Assembly: GCA_910589415.1 (NCBI GenBank)
Contig: OU342630.1
Coordinates: 83,820,186 to 83,884,185, forward strand
Direction of reading: 5' to 3'
From: Malachius bipustulatus
Lineage: Eukaryota > Arthropoda > Insecta > Coleoptera > Melyridae
DNA: 64,000 nt
A program made the translations under genes and the position numbers. Positions 9,946 through 20,194 of the stretch are shown here, piece by piece. Positions within the stretch are counted from its first letter, which is position 1, and each line of letters starts with the position of its first letter. The notes under the pieces are model-generated. The model saw only the letters and a list, made by a program, of their open reading frames with translations. It was not told where the DNA came from and searched no databases.

Positions 9946-12744
9946 ATGGCGAGTACAACTTGGAGAGTTCTCCACCTTAACTCGCGTTCACTTGTTCCAA
10001 AATTAGATGACGTTCGAGTCTTTTGCCGTAATTCTAGTGTGGAAATACTATGTTTTAGTGAGACGTGGCTGTCGGCTTCTGTATCTGATCACGATATCTC
10101 TATCCAGGGCTATACAGTCATTAGGAACGATAGGCGGTACGGTGAATCTTACGGAGGTGTCTGTATATACTTGAAAAGTGACATAAAATTCTCGCTATTG
10201 AGAACTACTAATCTAATAGAACAACTCTGGATAATACTACAGGTGGGGAGAAAAAAAATCGCCTTGGGTGTAGTTTATAATCCTAGTTCGAGACTCTATG
10301 AGGAATTTTTAGACATTCTCTATGAAACAATATCAGTTATATTACCAACTTGCGACGAACTGGTTTGCACAGGTGATACGAATATCGATCTTTTGAACAC
10401 TGGTGGTGTTGAATTTAGAAAATATAATAATATGTGTGAATCTTTCGGACTAACACAAATTGTTGATACTCCCACCAGGATTACTGACACCTCGTCTACA
10501 ATGCTTGATCATTTTATTGTCTCAGATACAAACATGGTGAAGTCCTTATCTGTCTTTTCATTTGTGACACACTTAAAGCTGGATCACGAAGCATTGATAT
10601 GTGATATAGATATTCGCGATAGTCGAAATAATTTAAGATATAAAAGGATCAGGGACTTTAAGAATATGAACATCGAGAATCTGAGGAGCGACATATCAAC
10701 GACCTCTTTTAATATTATCTACAACATACAAGATATGAATGAAAAAGTCTTAGTTTTTAATCAACTAATTGTTGACCTCTTCAATTCCCATGCACCCGTA
10801 ATCGACATCCGCATCACTAAGCCGTCGGCTCCTTGGTTAACAAGCAATCTTAGATTTGCTATGAAACTAAGAGACAGGGCACTCAGTAAGTGGAAGCGTA
10901 CTCGTAATGAATCACATTTAAAATACTATAGGCTACTGCGTAATCAAGTTACTCTTTTTTGCAGACTAGAGAAGGAAAATTACTTAACACGCTCCATGGA
11001 AAATAATAATATGAGGTCATTCTGGCGTTTTGTAAAATCTGATACCTTTATTGAATTACCTAAATGTCTAAAAAAACCACAAGCTCTTAATGAGTTTTAT
11101 ATATCAAGATCGGTCAGTAATGGAATTAATCCCAAAATCCTTGATATATATCTAAATAGTTACGCCGAAAATGTTAACTTAGAAGACCAATTCAATTTTG
11201 AGTTTGTGTCGATGGAAAAAGTTACAGAAATTCTCAGTTCAATTAAAAGCGAAGCTACTGGTTTTGACGGTATAAATATATACATGCTACGAGTATGTGG
11301 TGAGGTTTTGATACCGTATATCACACATTTGGTTAATTGTAGTTTTGAACAAGGAATATTTCCAGATATTTGGAAAACGGCAATAGTCAAGCCATTACCA
11401 AAGATCAGTACGCCCAGAGAATTCAAAGATCTTCGCCCTATAAGCATCCTCCCTTCTCTCTCAAAAGTGATTGAGAAAATAATGCACGAGCAGCTTCGTA
11501 TTTATTTAGAGTCCCGTAAAATTTTACCTACTATTCAATCGGGGTTCCGACCTCTTCATTCTTGCGAAACGGCTCTTCTTAACGTAGTTGACGATATTTT
11601 AGCTGCAAGAGACAGAGGAATGGTTACGGCTCTGGTACTCTTTGATCTCAGCAGAGCATTCGACACCATCGACCACGAAATGCTCCTATCTATAGCTCGT
11701 CACCAGGGCCTGGGAGAGAGAGCTTGCTGCATGTTACGTAGCTACCTTACTAACAGGCAGCAACTAACACGTATTGATAATGATGACTCTGCTACTGGTA
11801 GCGTCCGAGCTGGTGTTCCACAGGGCTCCATCCTGGGTCCTCTTCTGTATTCTTTGTACACCTTTTCAATCTCCTCCACTCTCGGATTTTGTGCTTGTCA
11901 TCTATACGCCGATGATACACAGATTTATTTATCTTTCACACCCGAATTGGCAGAGATTGCTATGACACGCATAAATGCTGACATTGCTGCTCTTTTGAGG
12001 TTCACTGCGGATCATGGGCTTCAGATTAATAATTCAAAAACCAAATTAATTTTATTCGGCTCCCCTAACCAGCTGAAAAGCTTGTTACCAAGCTTTAGCG
12101 TTATTGTTGGAGATACAACGATCTCTCCAACACCTCAAGCTCGCAACCTAGGACTTATCATTGACAGTTCACTGCGATTTGAATCGCATATTTCTCAGTG
12201 CCTTAGGCGAGGTTACTACAGACTGAAACTATTATACCCAAAAAGGCAACTGATGAATCGAAGATCAAGGACAATGGCATGTGATACATTGATCCTCTCG
12301 GTATTAAGTTATTGTGATACAGTCTATGGCTCCAACATTACCAGTGAAGATGCTCGTCGTCTCCAGGTACTCCAAAACTCATGTTTGAGATTTATCTATG
12401 GGATACGTCGTCGCGGCCATGTCTCGCATAAACTTACTGAGGTGCGTTGGCTTAGCATGAATCAAAGGCGATTGCTTCGTGCAGCCACTTTGTACCACAA
12501 AATAATAATTTATAAATCTCCACCATATTTATATAATAAGATAACATACAGAACTGACATTCATAATATTAATCTGAGATTCCGGGGGCTTATCACTGTG
12601 CCATATCATAAAACAGAAACATTTAAAAGATCATTTTCATATCAAATATGTCAAATTTACAATGGTATACCAAACGAACTTAAGCTTTTGGGTCTCAGAA
12701 AATTCAAAGTACAGCTCAGAAGGGCTTTGCTTGGTGAACGGTGA
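9946..12744 (+). CDS. LINE ORF2: endonuclease-reverse transcriptase
   Basis: This 932-residue polyprotein would perform target-primed reverse transcription in the nucleus. The first ATG in frame is 9946. The N-terminal ~230 residues are an exonuclease-endonuclease-phosphatase fold, with LNSRSL near the start, SETWL around 43, GDTNID around 145, LDHFIVSD around 190 and LDHEAL around 212. The reverse transcriptase follows: a TGFDGI block, LRPISILP, LFDLSRAFDTIDH with its first aspartate at residue 567 (motif A), GVPQGSILGPLLYS, the catalytic YADD at 654-657, then a LGLIIDSSL block. The C-terminal part (about 750-932) is the usual DUF-like tail with NSCLRFIYG. No RNase H is visible. The frame is uninterrupted and all catalytic motifs are present, so the element may be active or only recently silenced. 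Confidence 0.92.
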   Translation: MASTTWRVLHLNSRSLVPKLDDVRVFCRNSSVEILCFSETWLSASVSDHDISIQGYTVIRNDRRYGESYGGVCIYLKSDIKFSLLRTTNLIEQLWIILQVGRKKIALGVVYNPSSRLYEEFLDILYETISVILPTCDELVCTGDTNIDLLNTGGVEFRKYNNMCESFGLTQIVDTPTRITDTSSTMLDHFIVSDTNMVKSLSVFSFVTHLKLDHEALICDIDIRDSRNNLRYKRIRDFKNMNIENLRSDISTTSFNIIYNIQDMNEKVLVFNQLIVDLFNSHAPVIDIRITKPSAPWLTSNLRFAMKLRDRALSKWKRTRNESHLKYYRLLRNQVTLFCRLEKENYLTRSMENNNMRSFWRFVKSDTFIELPKCLKKPQALNEFYISRSVSNGINPKILDIYLNSYAENVNLEDQFNFEFVSMEKVTEILSSIKSEATGFDGINIYMLRVCGEVLIPYITHLVNCSFEQGIFPDIWKTAIVKPLPKISTPREFKDLRPISILPSLSKVIEKIMHEQLRIYLESRKILPTIQSGFRPLHSCETALLNVVDDILAARDRGMVTALVLFDLSRAFDTIDHEMLLSIARHQGLGERACCMLRSYLTNRQQLTRIDNDDSATGSVRAGVPQGSILGPLLYSLYTFSISSTLGFCACHLYADDTQIYLSFTPELAEIAMTRINADIAALLRFTADHGLQINNSKTKLILFGSPNQLKSLLPSFSVIVGDTTISPTPQARNLGLIIDSSLRFESHISQCLRRGYYRLKLLYPKRQLMNRRSRTMACDTLILSVLSYCDTVYGSNITSEDARRLQVLQNSCLRFIYGIRRRGHVSHKLTEVRWLSMNQRRLLRAATLYHKIIIYKSPPYLYNKITYRTDIHNINLRFRGLITVPYHKTETFKRSFSYQICQIYNGIPNELKLLGLRKFKVQLRRALLGER

Positions 12745-12830
12745 CTATGAATGGCTGGGAATGAGCAAATTGTCAAATTGTTAAATATTGATTAGTGACC
12801 AATTTCACAGTACCAGCATCTTTTTCTTTA

Positions 12831-13865
12831 AGGCCGTACTTCACTTACAGAGCGATTAATTCTTGGGACGAACGGGAAAGTTCGAAAAGAGATAGTAAGC
12901 GTGAATCTTCCAGAGGACGTTAGGCTAAAGCAAGTCTGACGTGAAGTACAGAAACTATTATTGGGATAGAGTCTCTTTTGTTGTGAACGTCAAGCCGCGG
13001 CAGTTAAATCATAAACTCAAGTGGACGAGATCTACACTGCAAGCAAAAGGCGATGGTACCCAGACTTCCAATATCCATGTAGATTTTATACACAGACATG
13101 ATTTTATTCTTTTACACTTAACACTTCCTAACTGAATTCTGAATTGTTCAGAGTGGATATAGATTATAGCCGACTGAGGGTTGCTTTTTAAAAATGTAAA
13201 TTGTCACATTTTCGAAACTAATTGAGCTATCCACGAATTTTTTTTTTTAATTGAAGTGCATACATAAGCGCTTCTTTTGACGGTAACCTTGTTTTTAGGA
13301 CATTTATATTTGATTGTGAAATCAAAAGGTAATTGAAAATTTCCACAAAAATTAATTGATATTTTAAGTCAGCGAGAAACTTTTTTGTTTTTAAAATTTT
13401 CTTTACACATGCAGCGAAGAAATTGGAGCCAAAGTATTAGGAAAATTTTTAAAAGATAAATTTTTGTCGTATGTCTGATAGTTATTGAATTATGAATTTT
13501 AAATTATGAAGGCATTCGCGCGATGGCTGAACGATAAACGGACGCACGGACGCATGTAGCAAGTCGCTTGCCTCTCTAGTGTGATTTTAGTATCATCGGG
13601 CTAAGAAATATTTTGATTATTTTTACTTTTTAGCTTTTACTTCATTGATAGGTAGTTAACTAAAAACTTTATTTTTGTAACATAATTCGCTTTCCTCTCT
13701 CACTGTATAGTAGTTCGTATTTTTTGTTTTATTTCACATATTTTTTACGAAGTTTATTCTTCAGTAGGTATACACTATACAGTTATTAAGTGCATGTATT
13801 ACCTACCATACTGACTGCAAGATCATAATTAAATATAACGTTTTATAATATATGAAAAATTATTT
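12831..13865. other. Intergenic DNA between LINE and TIR element
   Basis: No gene is seen. A GTACTTCAC block near 12838 and its complement GTGAAGTAC near 12942 flank ~100 bp, so this may be a small MITE or hairpin. The remainder is AT-rich with poly-T tracts. Confidence 0.35.
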
Positions 13866-13888
13866 ATATCTGGTCACTTTCAACTGGC

Positions 13889-13922
13889 TCACCATTGGGA
13901 TCTCCTAAACCATAAGAGATAC
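13889..13922. repeat. Left terminal inverted repeat of the DDE-YqaJ element
   Basis: This 34-bp block matches the reverse complement of 18172-18205 at about 30 positions, with the longest shared runs GATCCCAATGGTGA and GTATCTCTTAT. It lies 1.0 kb before the ORF. Confidence 0.75.
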
Positions 13923-14932
13923 AGGGTTGCTTAAATTAGATAAAAGGTGTCCAATTTTATGCTCATTCAGAATCTGAAAAAAAATTCGTATAATTTCAGT
14001 CGTTGTTGAAATATCCTGAAAAAACTGAAAAATTTAAATTTCTTATTTTAGCCATATCTTTTTTGTTATTGGGAAATAATGAATTATTTTTGTAGGCTTA
14101 CATATAAGTCGTCAAAAGCTATCCATCTGATATTACAAGAATTTTCAAAGCCGATTAGATCTCAGAGTTTTCATAGTCAACTTTTATTTTTTTTTTTATG
14201 GCCGCCATATTGATTTTTTATGTCGTTCGATATTAAAAATTAATGTAAGCCAAAAATTAATAAACTTCGAAAAAACAAAAAAAAATCGCTGAAATACGTC
14301 AATATGAAGTCATACTGCTGGCCTTATGGTTTTTTAATTTCTCTATGACATTCGGTCTAAAAAGTTTTCTTTTTTTTAAGGAAAAAGAAGAATAAAAATT
14401 TTTGAAATTTATTTTTTGAAGTTTATTAGTTTTTGGTTTCCATTATTTTTTTCATACCGAATGATATAGAAAAACAATATGGCGGCCATAAGAAAAATAA
14501 AAGTTGGCTACGAAAACTCTGAGATCTAAAATACCCAAAGTAATAAACCCTTTATGCTTTACGGAACGGACAGTGAGGCCGTTATTCATATTCGCATTTG
14601 CAACGCTCTTTCTGGTTGACCTACACATCGATCGATTTTTCCAAGAATTCTTTTACACTTGCTTTCTGGAATTATGAATTTTTCAGGACTGAGGGAAAAA
14701 TGAAATAATACTGTTGCAGACTTGCAGAAACACTACTAGTAGTGTCGTGTTCTTTGAACTGTTCACAACTTCATACGCTTCATACGTCGTTCCGTTATTA
14801 TAATCGTGCTGTTTAAACGAATGTATACCTAATCTTTTCACCTATATCCTATATAGCAAGAAAGTTATTTTTATTAGGTACCTATATAATATTTTTTTCT
14901 TATTTCTGTTCATTGTACCTACATACGTGAAA

Positions 14933-17506
14933 ATGCCCCGTTCAACAAACCCGTCGCGGCGAGTAAGCTTAAAACAAAAACTAAAAAATTCTCGAAAAAC
15001 GATCGGTGGTAAAAAAAGTGCACGGGCTACTGTCTCGGGTGTCAGTGAAAGTTATGAACCGGACATTTCAGTTTCAGAAAATCGGCCTTCTGCTACCTTG
15101 TTTCCGAGTACATCCCAATTTATTCCTGAACTGGTACCGCCAGCGCCAGCCCAACAGGGAACGCCTACAGACAATACTCCGCGATCTGGCAATGTTGAAA
15201 CTAACTCCCAGGAATTTTTGTGTGGTCGCCGAATAGTGAATATTGCAAGTTTTTTTAATGACATTACCAACTTTAAGCACGTTGAGATGTTCTCTTGCGA
15301 TAATAGTCATTTACGCATAATTGATGAGCAAAGAAGTGGCCTAGAAAGCGTTTTTGTTATTAAATGTGTTATGTGTGGTGAGAGAAAATCCGTAAAATCT
15401 GACAGTGACATTAAAACTATGAGCATTAATCAAGCTGCTGTATTAGGATCAATTTCTACGGGCGGTGGATTCTCACAACTGCGAGAATTTCTTTCCACGT
15501 GTAATATACCTTCGATGACATCTCACATGTACATAAAAAATGAAGAAATCGTTTCATCGTTTATACACGAATCTGCTTGGGAGCTTATGGAAAAAGCCGG
15601 AAAGGAAGAAGCGAGGTTAGCGATTGAAGAAGGACGAGTAGACAACGACAATATTCCGTTGATTACAGTGATAGCGGATGGAGCTTGGAGTAAGCGTTCA
15701 TATAGAGTGAATTATAACGCAGCTTCTGGTGTCGGTGTAATTGTTGGCCAACGGACTGGAAAAGTTATATTTTTAGGTATACGAAATAAATACTGTTGTG
15801 TATGTGCAAGAGCGGCCACGAAGAAATGCAATCCACCTATACACAAATGTTTCAAAAACTGGGACCGTCCGTCAACTGGCATGGAAGCAGACATTATCCT
15901 AGAAGGCTTTATGAGAAGCATCGACATGTATAATGTAAAATACGCCTATCTTGTAGGCGACGGTGACAGTAGTATAACTAAAAAGCTAGCCGAAGCACGT
16001 CCTTATGGCAGTCGACTAGTACAGAAAATTGAATGTAGAAATCATTTGCTACGCAATTTCTGTACAAAGCTCAGAGATCTTGCACAGAAACGAGTGAGTT
16101 CAAAGAAAATATCTGTCCCAATAGTTCAAAGGAATTATTTGAGCAATGCAGTTAAACGTCTACGCAATGGAGTGCAGTGCGCCGTTAAATTTGTGTTGGA
16201 GAATCCTGCAATGTCCCACGCAGAAAAGATGCGACATCTTAAAAAAGACATTTTAAACGCTCCCAGTCATGTTTTTGGAGATCACACCCATTGTTCTTCT
16301 TACTTCTGCAGTGGCCCAAGACAAGAAAATGAAAGGAATCTGATTCCAGATATGAAAGTATCAGGTATGTACCAAGACATGATGGTAGTGTTCGACAGGG
16401 TGGCAAGGAATGCAGAGAGTTTAATTTTAAACATGGACAATAATGCGGCAGAATGTTACAATTCTATAGTTGCAAAATTTGTTGGCGGAAAAAGAATAAA
16501 TTTCTCAGTCAAAGGTTCATACCAGACACGATGTGAAGCTGCCTCCTTGGCCTATAATGCAGGAGCAGGACAGGTAACTCAATATGTCCATAAAAAATCT
16601 GTTGGTTTTAGTCCTGGAAAATACACCAAAAAATTTATGGCTAGTATAGAGCAGAGAAGGAAATGGAAAACGGCCAGAATGACTTTATTTCCACAACGAA
16701 AAAAGAATGTGCTTGCAGAACCAGCAGATTCTGATTATGGCGATGTTCAAGAAGAAGAACTCAGTGTCGAAGAATATGAAACCAAACAGAATGAATTTTT
16801 GTTAATGTTGGCGAAAAATGACGAGGAAAGAAAATTTATTCAAATTAATACAATTGGGCAAATTAATAATATGTTGTGGAGACAAGAAAGATCAATTAGA
16901 TTAACCGCCTCAAATTTTGGTAATATTTGCAAAATGAGACCTACAACGAATTGTGCTAATATTGTGAAGACATTGCTGTACTCCAAGTTCTTCGGAAATG
17001 AATCCACCCGCTGGGGACAGGATCATGAGATGGTTGCTCTGAATGAATTTCAAGAGAACTTTAAACTGCAGGTCAAAGAATGTGGCTTATTCATAGACAG
17101 TTTACATAATTTCTTAGCTGCTTCTCCCGATGGTTTAATTGGAGAAGAAGGTATAGTGGAAGTAAAATGTCCCGCTAAAGCCTCTTCGTGTTCAGTGCAA
17201 CAGGCGATAACAGAGAATAAAATCCTCTTTGCGGAAATTCGTGATGGTGTAGTTAGATTGAAAAGAAATCATAACTACTTCTATCAAGTGCAAGGACAGC
17301 TACACATTACGAAAAGAAATTATTGTTACTTTGTCATATGGACGCCTTATGGTTTAACTGCTGAAAAAATTTCCAAAGATGATAATTTTTGGGAAGCGAA
17401 GATGGAAACGCATTTAAAGACGTTCTTTCATAAGTGCCTACTTCCGGAATTAGTCGATCCACAATTTCCAAAAAAGAAAACCATTAAAGATCTGCGGCTC
17501 GTTTAA
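14933..17506 (+). CDS. Mutator-like DDE transposase fused to YqaJ-like nuclease
   Basis: This single-exon protein of 857 residues starts at the first in-frame ATG (14933). The N-terminal ~85 residues are basic and low-complexity. Residues about 95-560 resemble the Mutator-like domain found in many insect and cnidarian proteins: cysteine pairs (CVMCGERK; KYCCVC then HKC), VIADGAWSKR with Asp249, LVGDGDSS with Asp343/Asp345, and NNAAECYNS with Glu507, a plausible DDE set. Residues about 640-800 resemble YqaJ/lambda-exonuclease PD-(D/E)XK nucleases: RLTASNFG, RWGQDHE, SPDGLIGEEG with Asp733, and VEVKCP with Glu743 and Lys745. The expected role is transposon cutting plus processive end resection. 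Known: both domains occur fused in animal genomes. Inference: it is the transposase of the element bounded by the TIRs. No frameshift or stop is present. Confidence 0.85.
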   Translation: MPRSTNPSRRVSLKQKLKNSRKTIGGKKSARATVSGVSESYEPDISVSENRPSATLFPSTSQFIPELVPPAPAQQGTPTDNTPRSGNVETNSQEFLCGRRIVNIASFFNDITNFKHVEMFSCDNSHLRIIDEQRSGLESVFVIKCVMCGERKSVKSDSDIKTMSINQAAVLGSISTGGGFSQLREFLSTCNIPSMTSHMYIKNEEIVSSFIHESAWELMEKAGKEEARLAIEEGRVDNDNIPLITVIADGAWSKRSYRVNYNAASGVGVIVGQRTGKVIFLGIRNKYCCVCARAATKKCNPPIHKCFKNWDRPSTGMEADIILEGFMRSIDMYNVKYAYLVGDGDSSITKKLAEARPYGSRLVQKIECRNHLLRNFCTKLRDLAQKRVSSKKISVPIVQRNYLSNAVKRLRNGVQCAVKFVLENPAMSHAEKMRHLKKDILNAPSHVFGDHTHCSSYFCSGPRQENERNLIPDMKVSGMYQDMMVVFDRVARNAESLILNMDNNAAECYNSIVAKFVGGKRINFSVKGSYQTRCEAASLAYNAGAGQVTQYVHKKSVGFSPGKYTKKFMASIEQRRKWKTARMTLFPQRKKNVLAEPADSDYGDVQEEELSVEEYETKQNEFLLMLAKNDEERKFIQINTIGQINNMLWRQERSIRLTASNFGNICKMRPTTNCANIVKTLLYSKFFGNESTRWGQDHEMVALNEFQENFKLQVKECGLFIDSLHNFLAASPDGLIGEEGIVEVKCPAKASSCSVQQAITENKILFAEIRDGVVRLKRNHNYFYQVQGQLHITKRNYCYFVIWTPYGLTAEKISKDDNFWEAKMETHLKTFFHKCLLPELVDPQFPKKKTIKDLRLV

Positions 17507-18171
17507 ACTGCGAGTACCTATAATAATTTTCCGTATGCTGTCACCGCGCCTCCGTATGTCACTGTCACCGTATATGTTCACCTATAACAAACTATTCTTA
17601 GCTGTCATCAGATCATCAGAATATAATCTAGACAACACCGAGAGTCTGCAAATATTAACACATTAAATCATGTGATGCCATATTCCTGAAATTCACCTGA
17701 TATCTGATGGTAAGTAACAATGTTTTATACTCCTTTCATTATTTCTTTTGCAAAATAATGGCGCAAGACTATTCACGGCAAAGGCAAGTCATATTGTTTA
17801 AAATTGTCTGCAATGTTTCTGAAACTTTTCACATACTAGACTACGTAACATATGTGAGTAAAATAATATCATTTAGAAAATATGTAAAAGTTTACCGTCG
17901 CATTTTTCGATAAAATATACCCAGGCGCCTCATGAGTAGCACGTAGGCCACTTTTTTTTGCAAAAAAAGATAAAAGATGCAAGGTTAAACTAAAGAAACG
18001 TTGTTTCATTTTATACTTATTCAAGAATCTGACACAAAAATTAGGAAAATTGAAGTTGTTGTTGAAATGTATTGAAAAAAATGACTCTAATTTTAAAGTG
18101 ACTTTAATTTTATTATGAAACGGACCCTATATAATAAAATAGTGCAATTTTTCTCTTAGTAAACCGACTTC

Positions 18172-18205
18172 GTATCTCTTATCGTTTCCGGGATCCCAAT
18201 GGTGA
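18172..18205. repeat. Right terminal inverted repeat of the DDE-YqaJ element
   Basis: Inverted partner of 13889-13922. It lies 666 bp after the stop codon of the fusion gene. Confidence 0.75.
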
Positions 18206-18792
18206 CCATAGAATTGTTGTAACCGCCAGATATACTCACCAGTTTTGAAGATTCCTCCGATACTTCCGACTTAAAAGGTGAAAACTTTTTATTAATTTTT
18301 TTTTAAACACCAAAAAAGCTCTTTTCATTGACACCTCATGTCATTAGCATAATTTTTTTTATAATTTATAAAACAAAACAAAGCTTAAAACCGCTAAGTT
18401 TCCCTTATAATATAACCGAAAATATTAAAAATATCATTTTAAAGACTTCATAAATAATAATATTTAATTGATAATTAAATACATTTATTTTCTATGATAT
18501 CCAGTCAGTAGTTTGAGAATAATCCACTTATCTATACATCTATTCCTCCTTATTGCGCTGTCAAGATGGGACAATGTTTTTTTCTTCCAGTGTATGCACT
18601 GGAATGTCGCCGCTGCCCTACCTCGGACCGTGATTCCAACTCACCGTATTTAAATTTAAAGTCAGCCCCTTAAATGTAGGCAATTGTATTGTGGTATTTG
18701 TCGAAATTTGGTGCTGGCTGTTCACGTTTTTTGTAAAAATGGCTTATTTTAAGAACATTTTCAAAAGCTTGGATAATTGTTCAATGTCAAAT

Positions 18793-18926
18793 GCGGGTAC
18801 CTATAGAGCCGATTTTTTGATATTTGCAGTAATAAACCCACCAGCGTCCATGCAATATAGGCCAACTTGATAGCCCTAGAAAAATAAAACATACTCTTTT
18901 TTTTCAAAATCGGGCTCTATAGGTAC
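18793..18926. repeat. Small inverted repeat
   Basis: GGGTACCTATAGAGCCGATTTT near 18797 is matched by the complement in AAAATCGGGCTCTATAGGTACC near 18904-18926, around ~85 bp. A short MITE-like hairpin with no coding content. Confidence 0.7.
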
Positions 18927-19159
18927 CTCAATCTATCTCTCTTCTTTAATTATTTTTAAACTTGAACGAAATTGATGCACAAATAAGAGAGAAAAATGTG
19001 AACTACGATACCCCTACAAATACACGGCTGAAGTACCCCCTTAATATGTTTAGATACCAGCAGTTTATCACACTCGCGCCAAATAAATAAATCATAGAAT
19101 AATAGAAGGTTGAGACAAGCAGAGTGACAATGTAATAATTGTCACGGTTATCTGATCTT

Positions 19160-19242
19160 CGCCTTTTTTCTCGAAGTATAATCAAAGATTATAACTATGT
19201 ATTTTTTTTTCTTGTGTTCATATTTCTTTGAGAAAATAAAGA

Positions 19243-19275
<33 letters not shown>

Positions 19276-19276
19276 G
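19160..19276 (+). repeat. (ATT)n tail following AATAAA-like sequence
   Basis: A GAAAATAAAGACATT string runs into about ten ATT units. This looks like the 3' end of a retroposed LINE or SINE transcript, a common arrangement in insects. Upstream sequence has no recognisable ORF, so only the tail can be called. Confidence 0.55.
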
Positions 19277-20179
19277 ATGATTGGAAGACCACCACCAGCG
19301 CTGCCAGGTAACTAACTCATTTGGGAGGAGGCAATATTTTTGATTGTAATTCTATTCGAATAAAACAATTGAAACAAAACAAATGTATTAGAAAAGTCGT
19401 CGTTGTGAAATGTAATTATCAAGTAAACGCGTCCTTTCAGTTGACTTTGAGACGACGCGTTGTCGTGGTGATGGTGAAGTACCTAGCAGATCATTATTTA
19501 TCATTTTGTTGATTTTGCTGACCTGACCTGACCTGACCTACATTGAGAATGCTACTAGGCTATTATTATTATACGCGAATCCAGCTGGCGAGTAACAGGT
19601 TCGTTTTGAAATGGTATGCAGATTTCATTACTTCTTACTACTTAGGTATTCTTTTTGAAATAATTCTGTGACCTTTACATAGGTACTGTTTCGAATTTCA
19701 GGTGTTTTCGACTGATTTTTACCCGGTCTTATTTTTTTTTTTTACTTGGTTTGGAGACTTTTGAAGTTGAAAGGTGCTATAGCGGCGTTTTGAAAATCGA
19801 AATTTTGAAATTTCCGAATTTGATACGACGTATAGTCTTATTTTTTATTAAAAAAATACACTAATACATGAGCAGAAGTTACATAATAATTATTAAAAAG
19901 AATCTGTGATTAAAACTTGAAACTATTCTGTTATTAGCTGCATGCAATGCACAGTATCGTGCATGCAATTTTTCCATTCTTTAAAGTACCTAATTACGTA
20001 TTCCGCACATGTTGCAGGCTTAGAGTCAATTCAATGATGAAATTCTAAAATCTATAACTTATTCGCATAATTATAGTTATTTATAGTTATTATGCGTGCA
20101 ACCGATGGTTCAATAAGAGCTAAAAAATTATTGTATGTACATAATTACCAAAGTGATTTGAGGTGTTTAAGGTGTTTGA

Positions 20180-20194
20180 GGGGGGGGGGGGGGG
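20180..20194. repeat. Poly-G tract (15 nt)
   Basis: An uninterrupted G15 run in a strongly AT-rich context. Length may be uncertain because such runs are error-prone. Confidence 0.9.

Larger units (their letters stand above)
8600..12830 (+). mobile_element. Two-ORF LINE (CR1/L2/Jockey-group non-LTR retrotransposon)
   Basis: An RNA-binding-type ORF1 (8692-9402) is followed by an ORF2 with apurinic-like endonuclease plus reverse transcriptase (9946-12744). Both are open, so the copy looks young. The 5' boundary is not visible; sequence changes from mariner fossil to LINE 5' leader around 8590-8690. The 3' UTR is short and ends around 12800-12830 near a CTTTTTCTTTAAGG string; no long poly(A) tail or target duplication was identified. 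The clade is inferred from the GVPQGSILGPLLY and LYADDTQIY motifs and the lack of an RNase H domain. Confidence 0.85.
13866..18233 (+). mobile_element. 4.4 kb TIR element carrying a DDE-YqaJ fusion gene
   Basis: A 34-bp sequence at 13889-13922 is matched by its reverse complement at 18172-18205 with about 30 of 34 identities; read inward, both start TCACCATTGGGATC. Outside these, ATATCTGG (13866-13873) is again matched by CCAGATAT (18226-18233), which I take as the approximate outer ends. Between them lies one long intact ORF (14933-17506). Subterminal AT-rich DNA on both sides shares a TTGTTGAAAT...CTGAAAAA pattern, and an inverted pair at about 14040-14270 and 14410-14530 includes a GCCGCCATATTG block. 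A related fragment without the gene lies at 45590-45915. Target duplications are not clear. Calling it an autonomous DNA transposon is inference from this layout. Confidence 0.65.

Noticed and set aside
11160..11447. 95-codon minus-strand open frame within the LINE
   Set aside because: Antisense shadow of the reverse-transcriptase frame, no domain.
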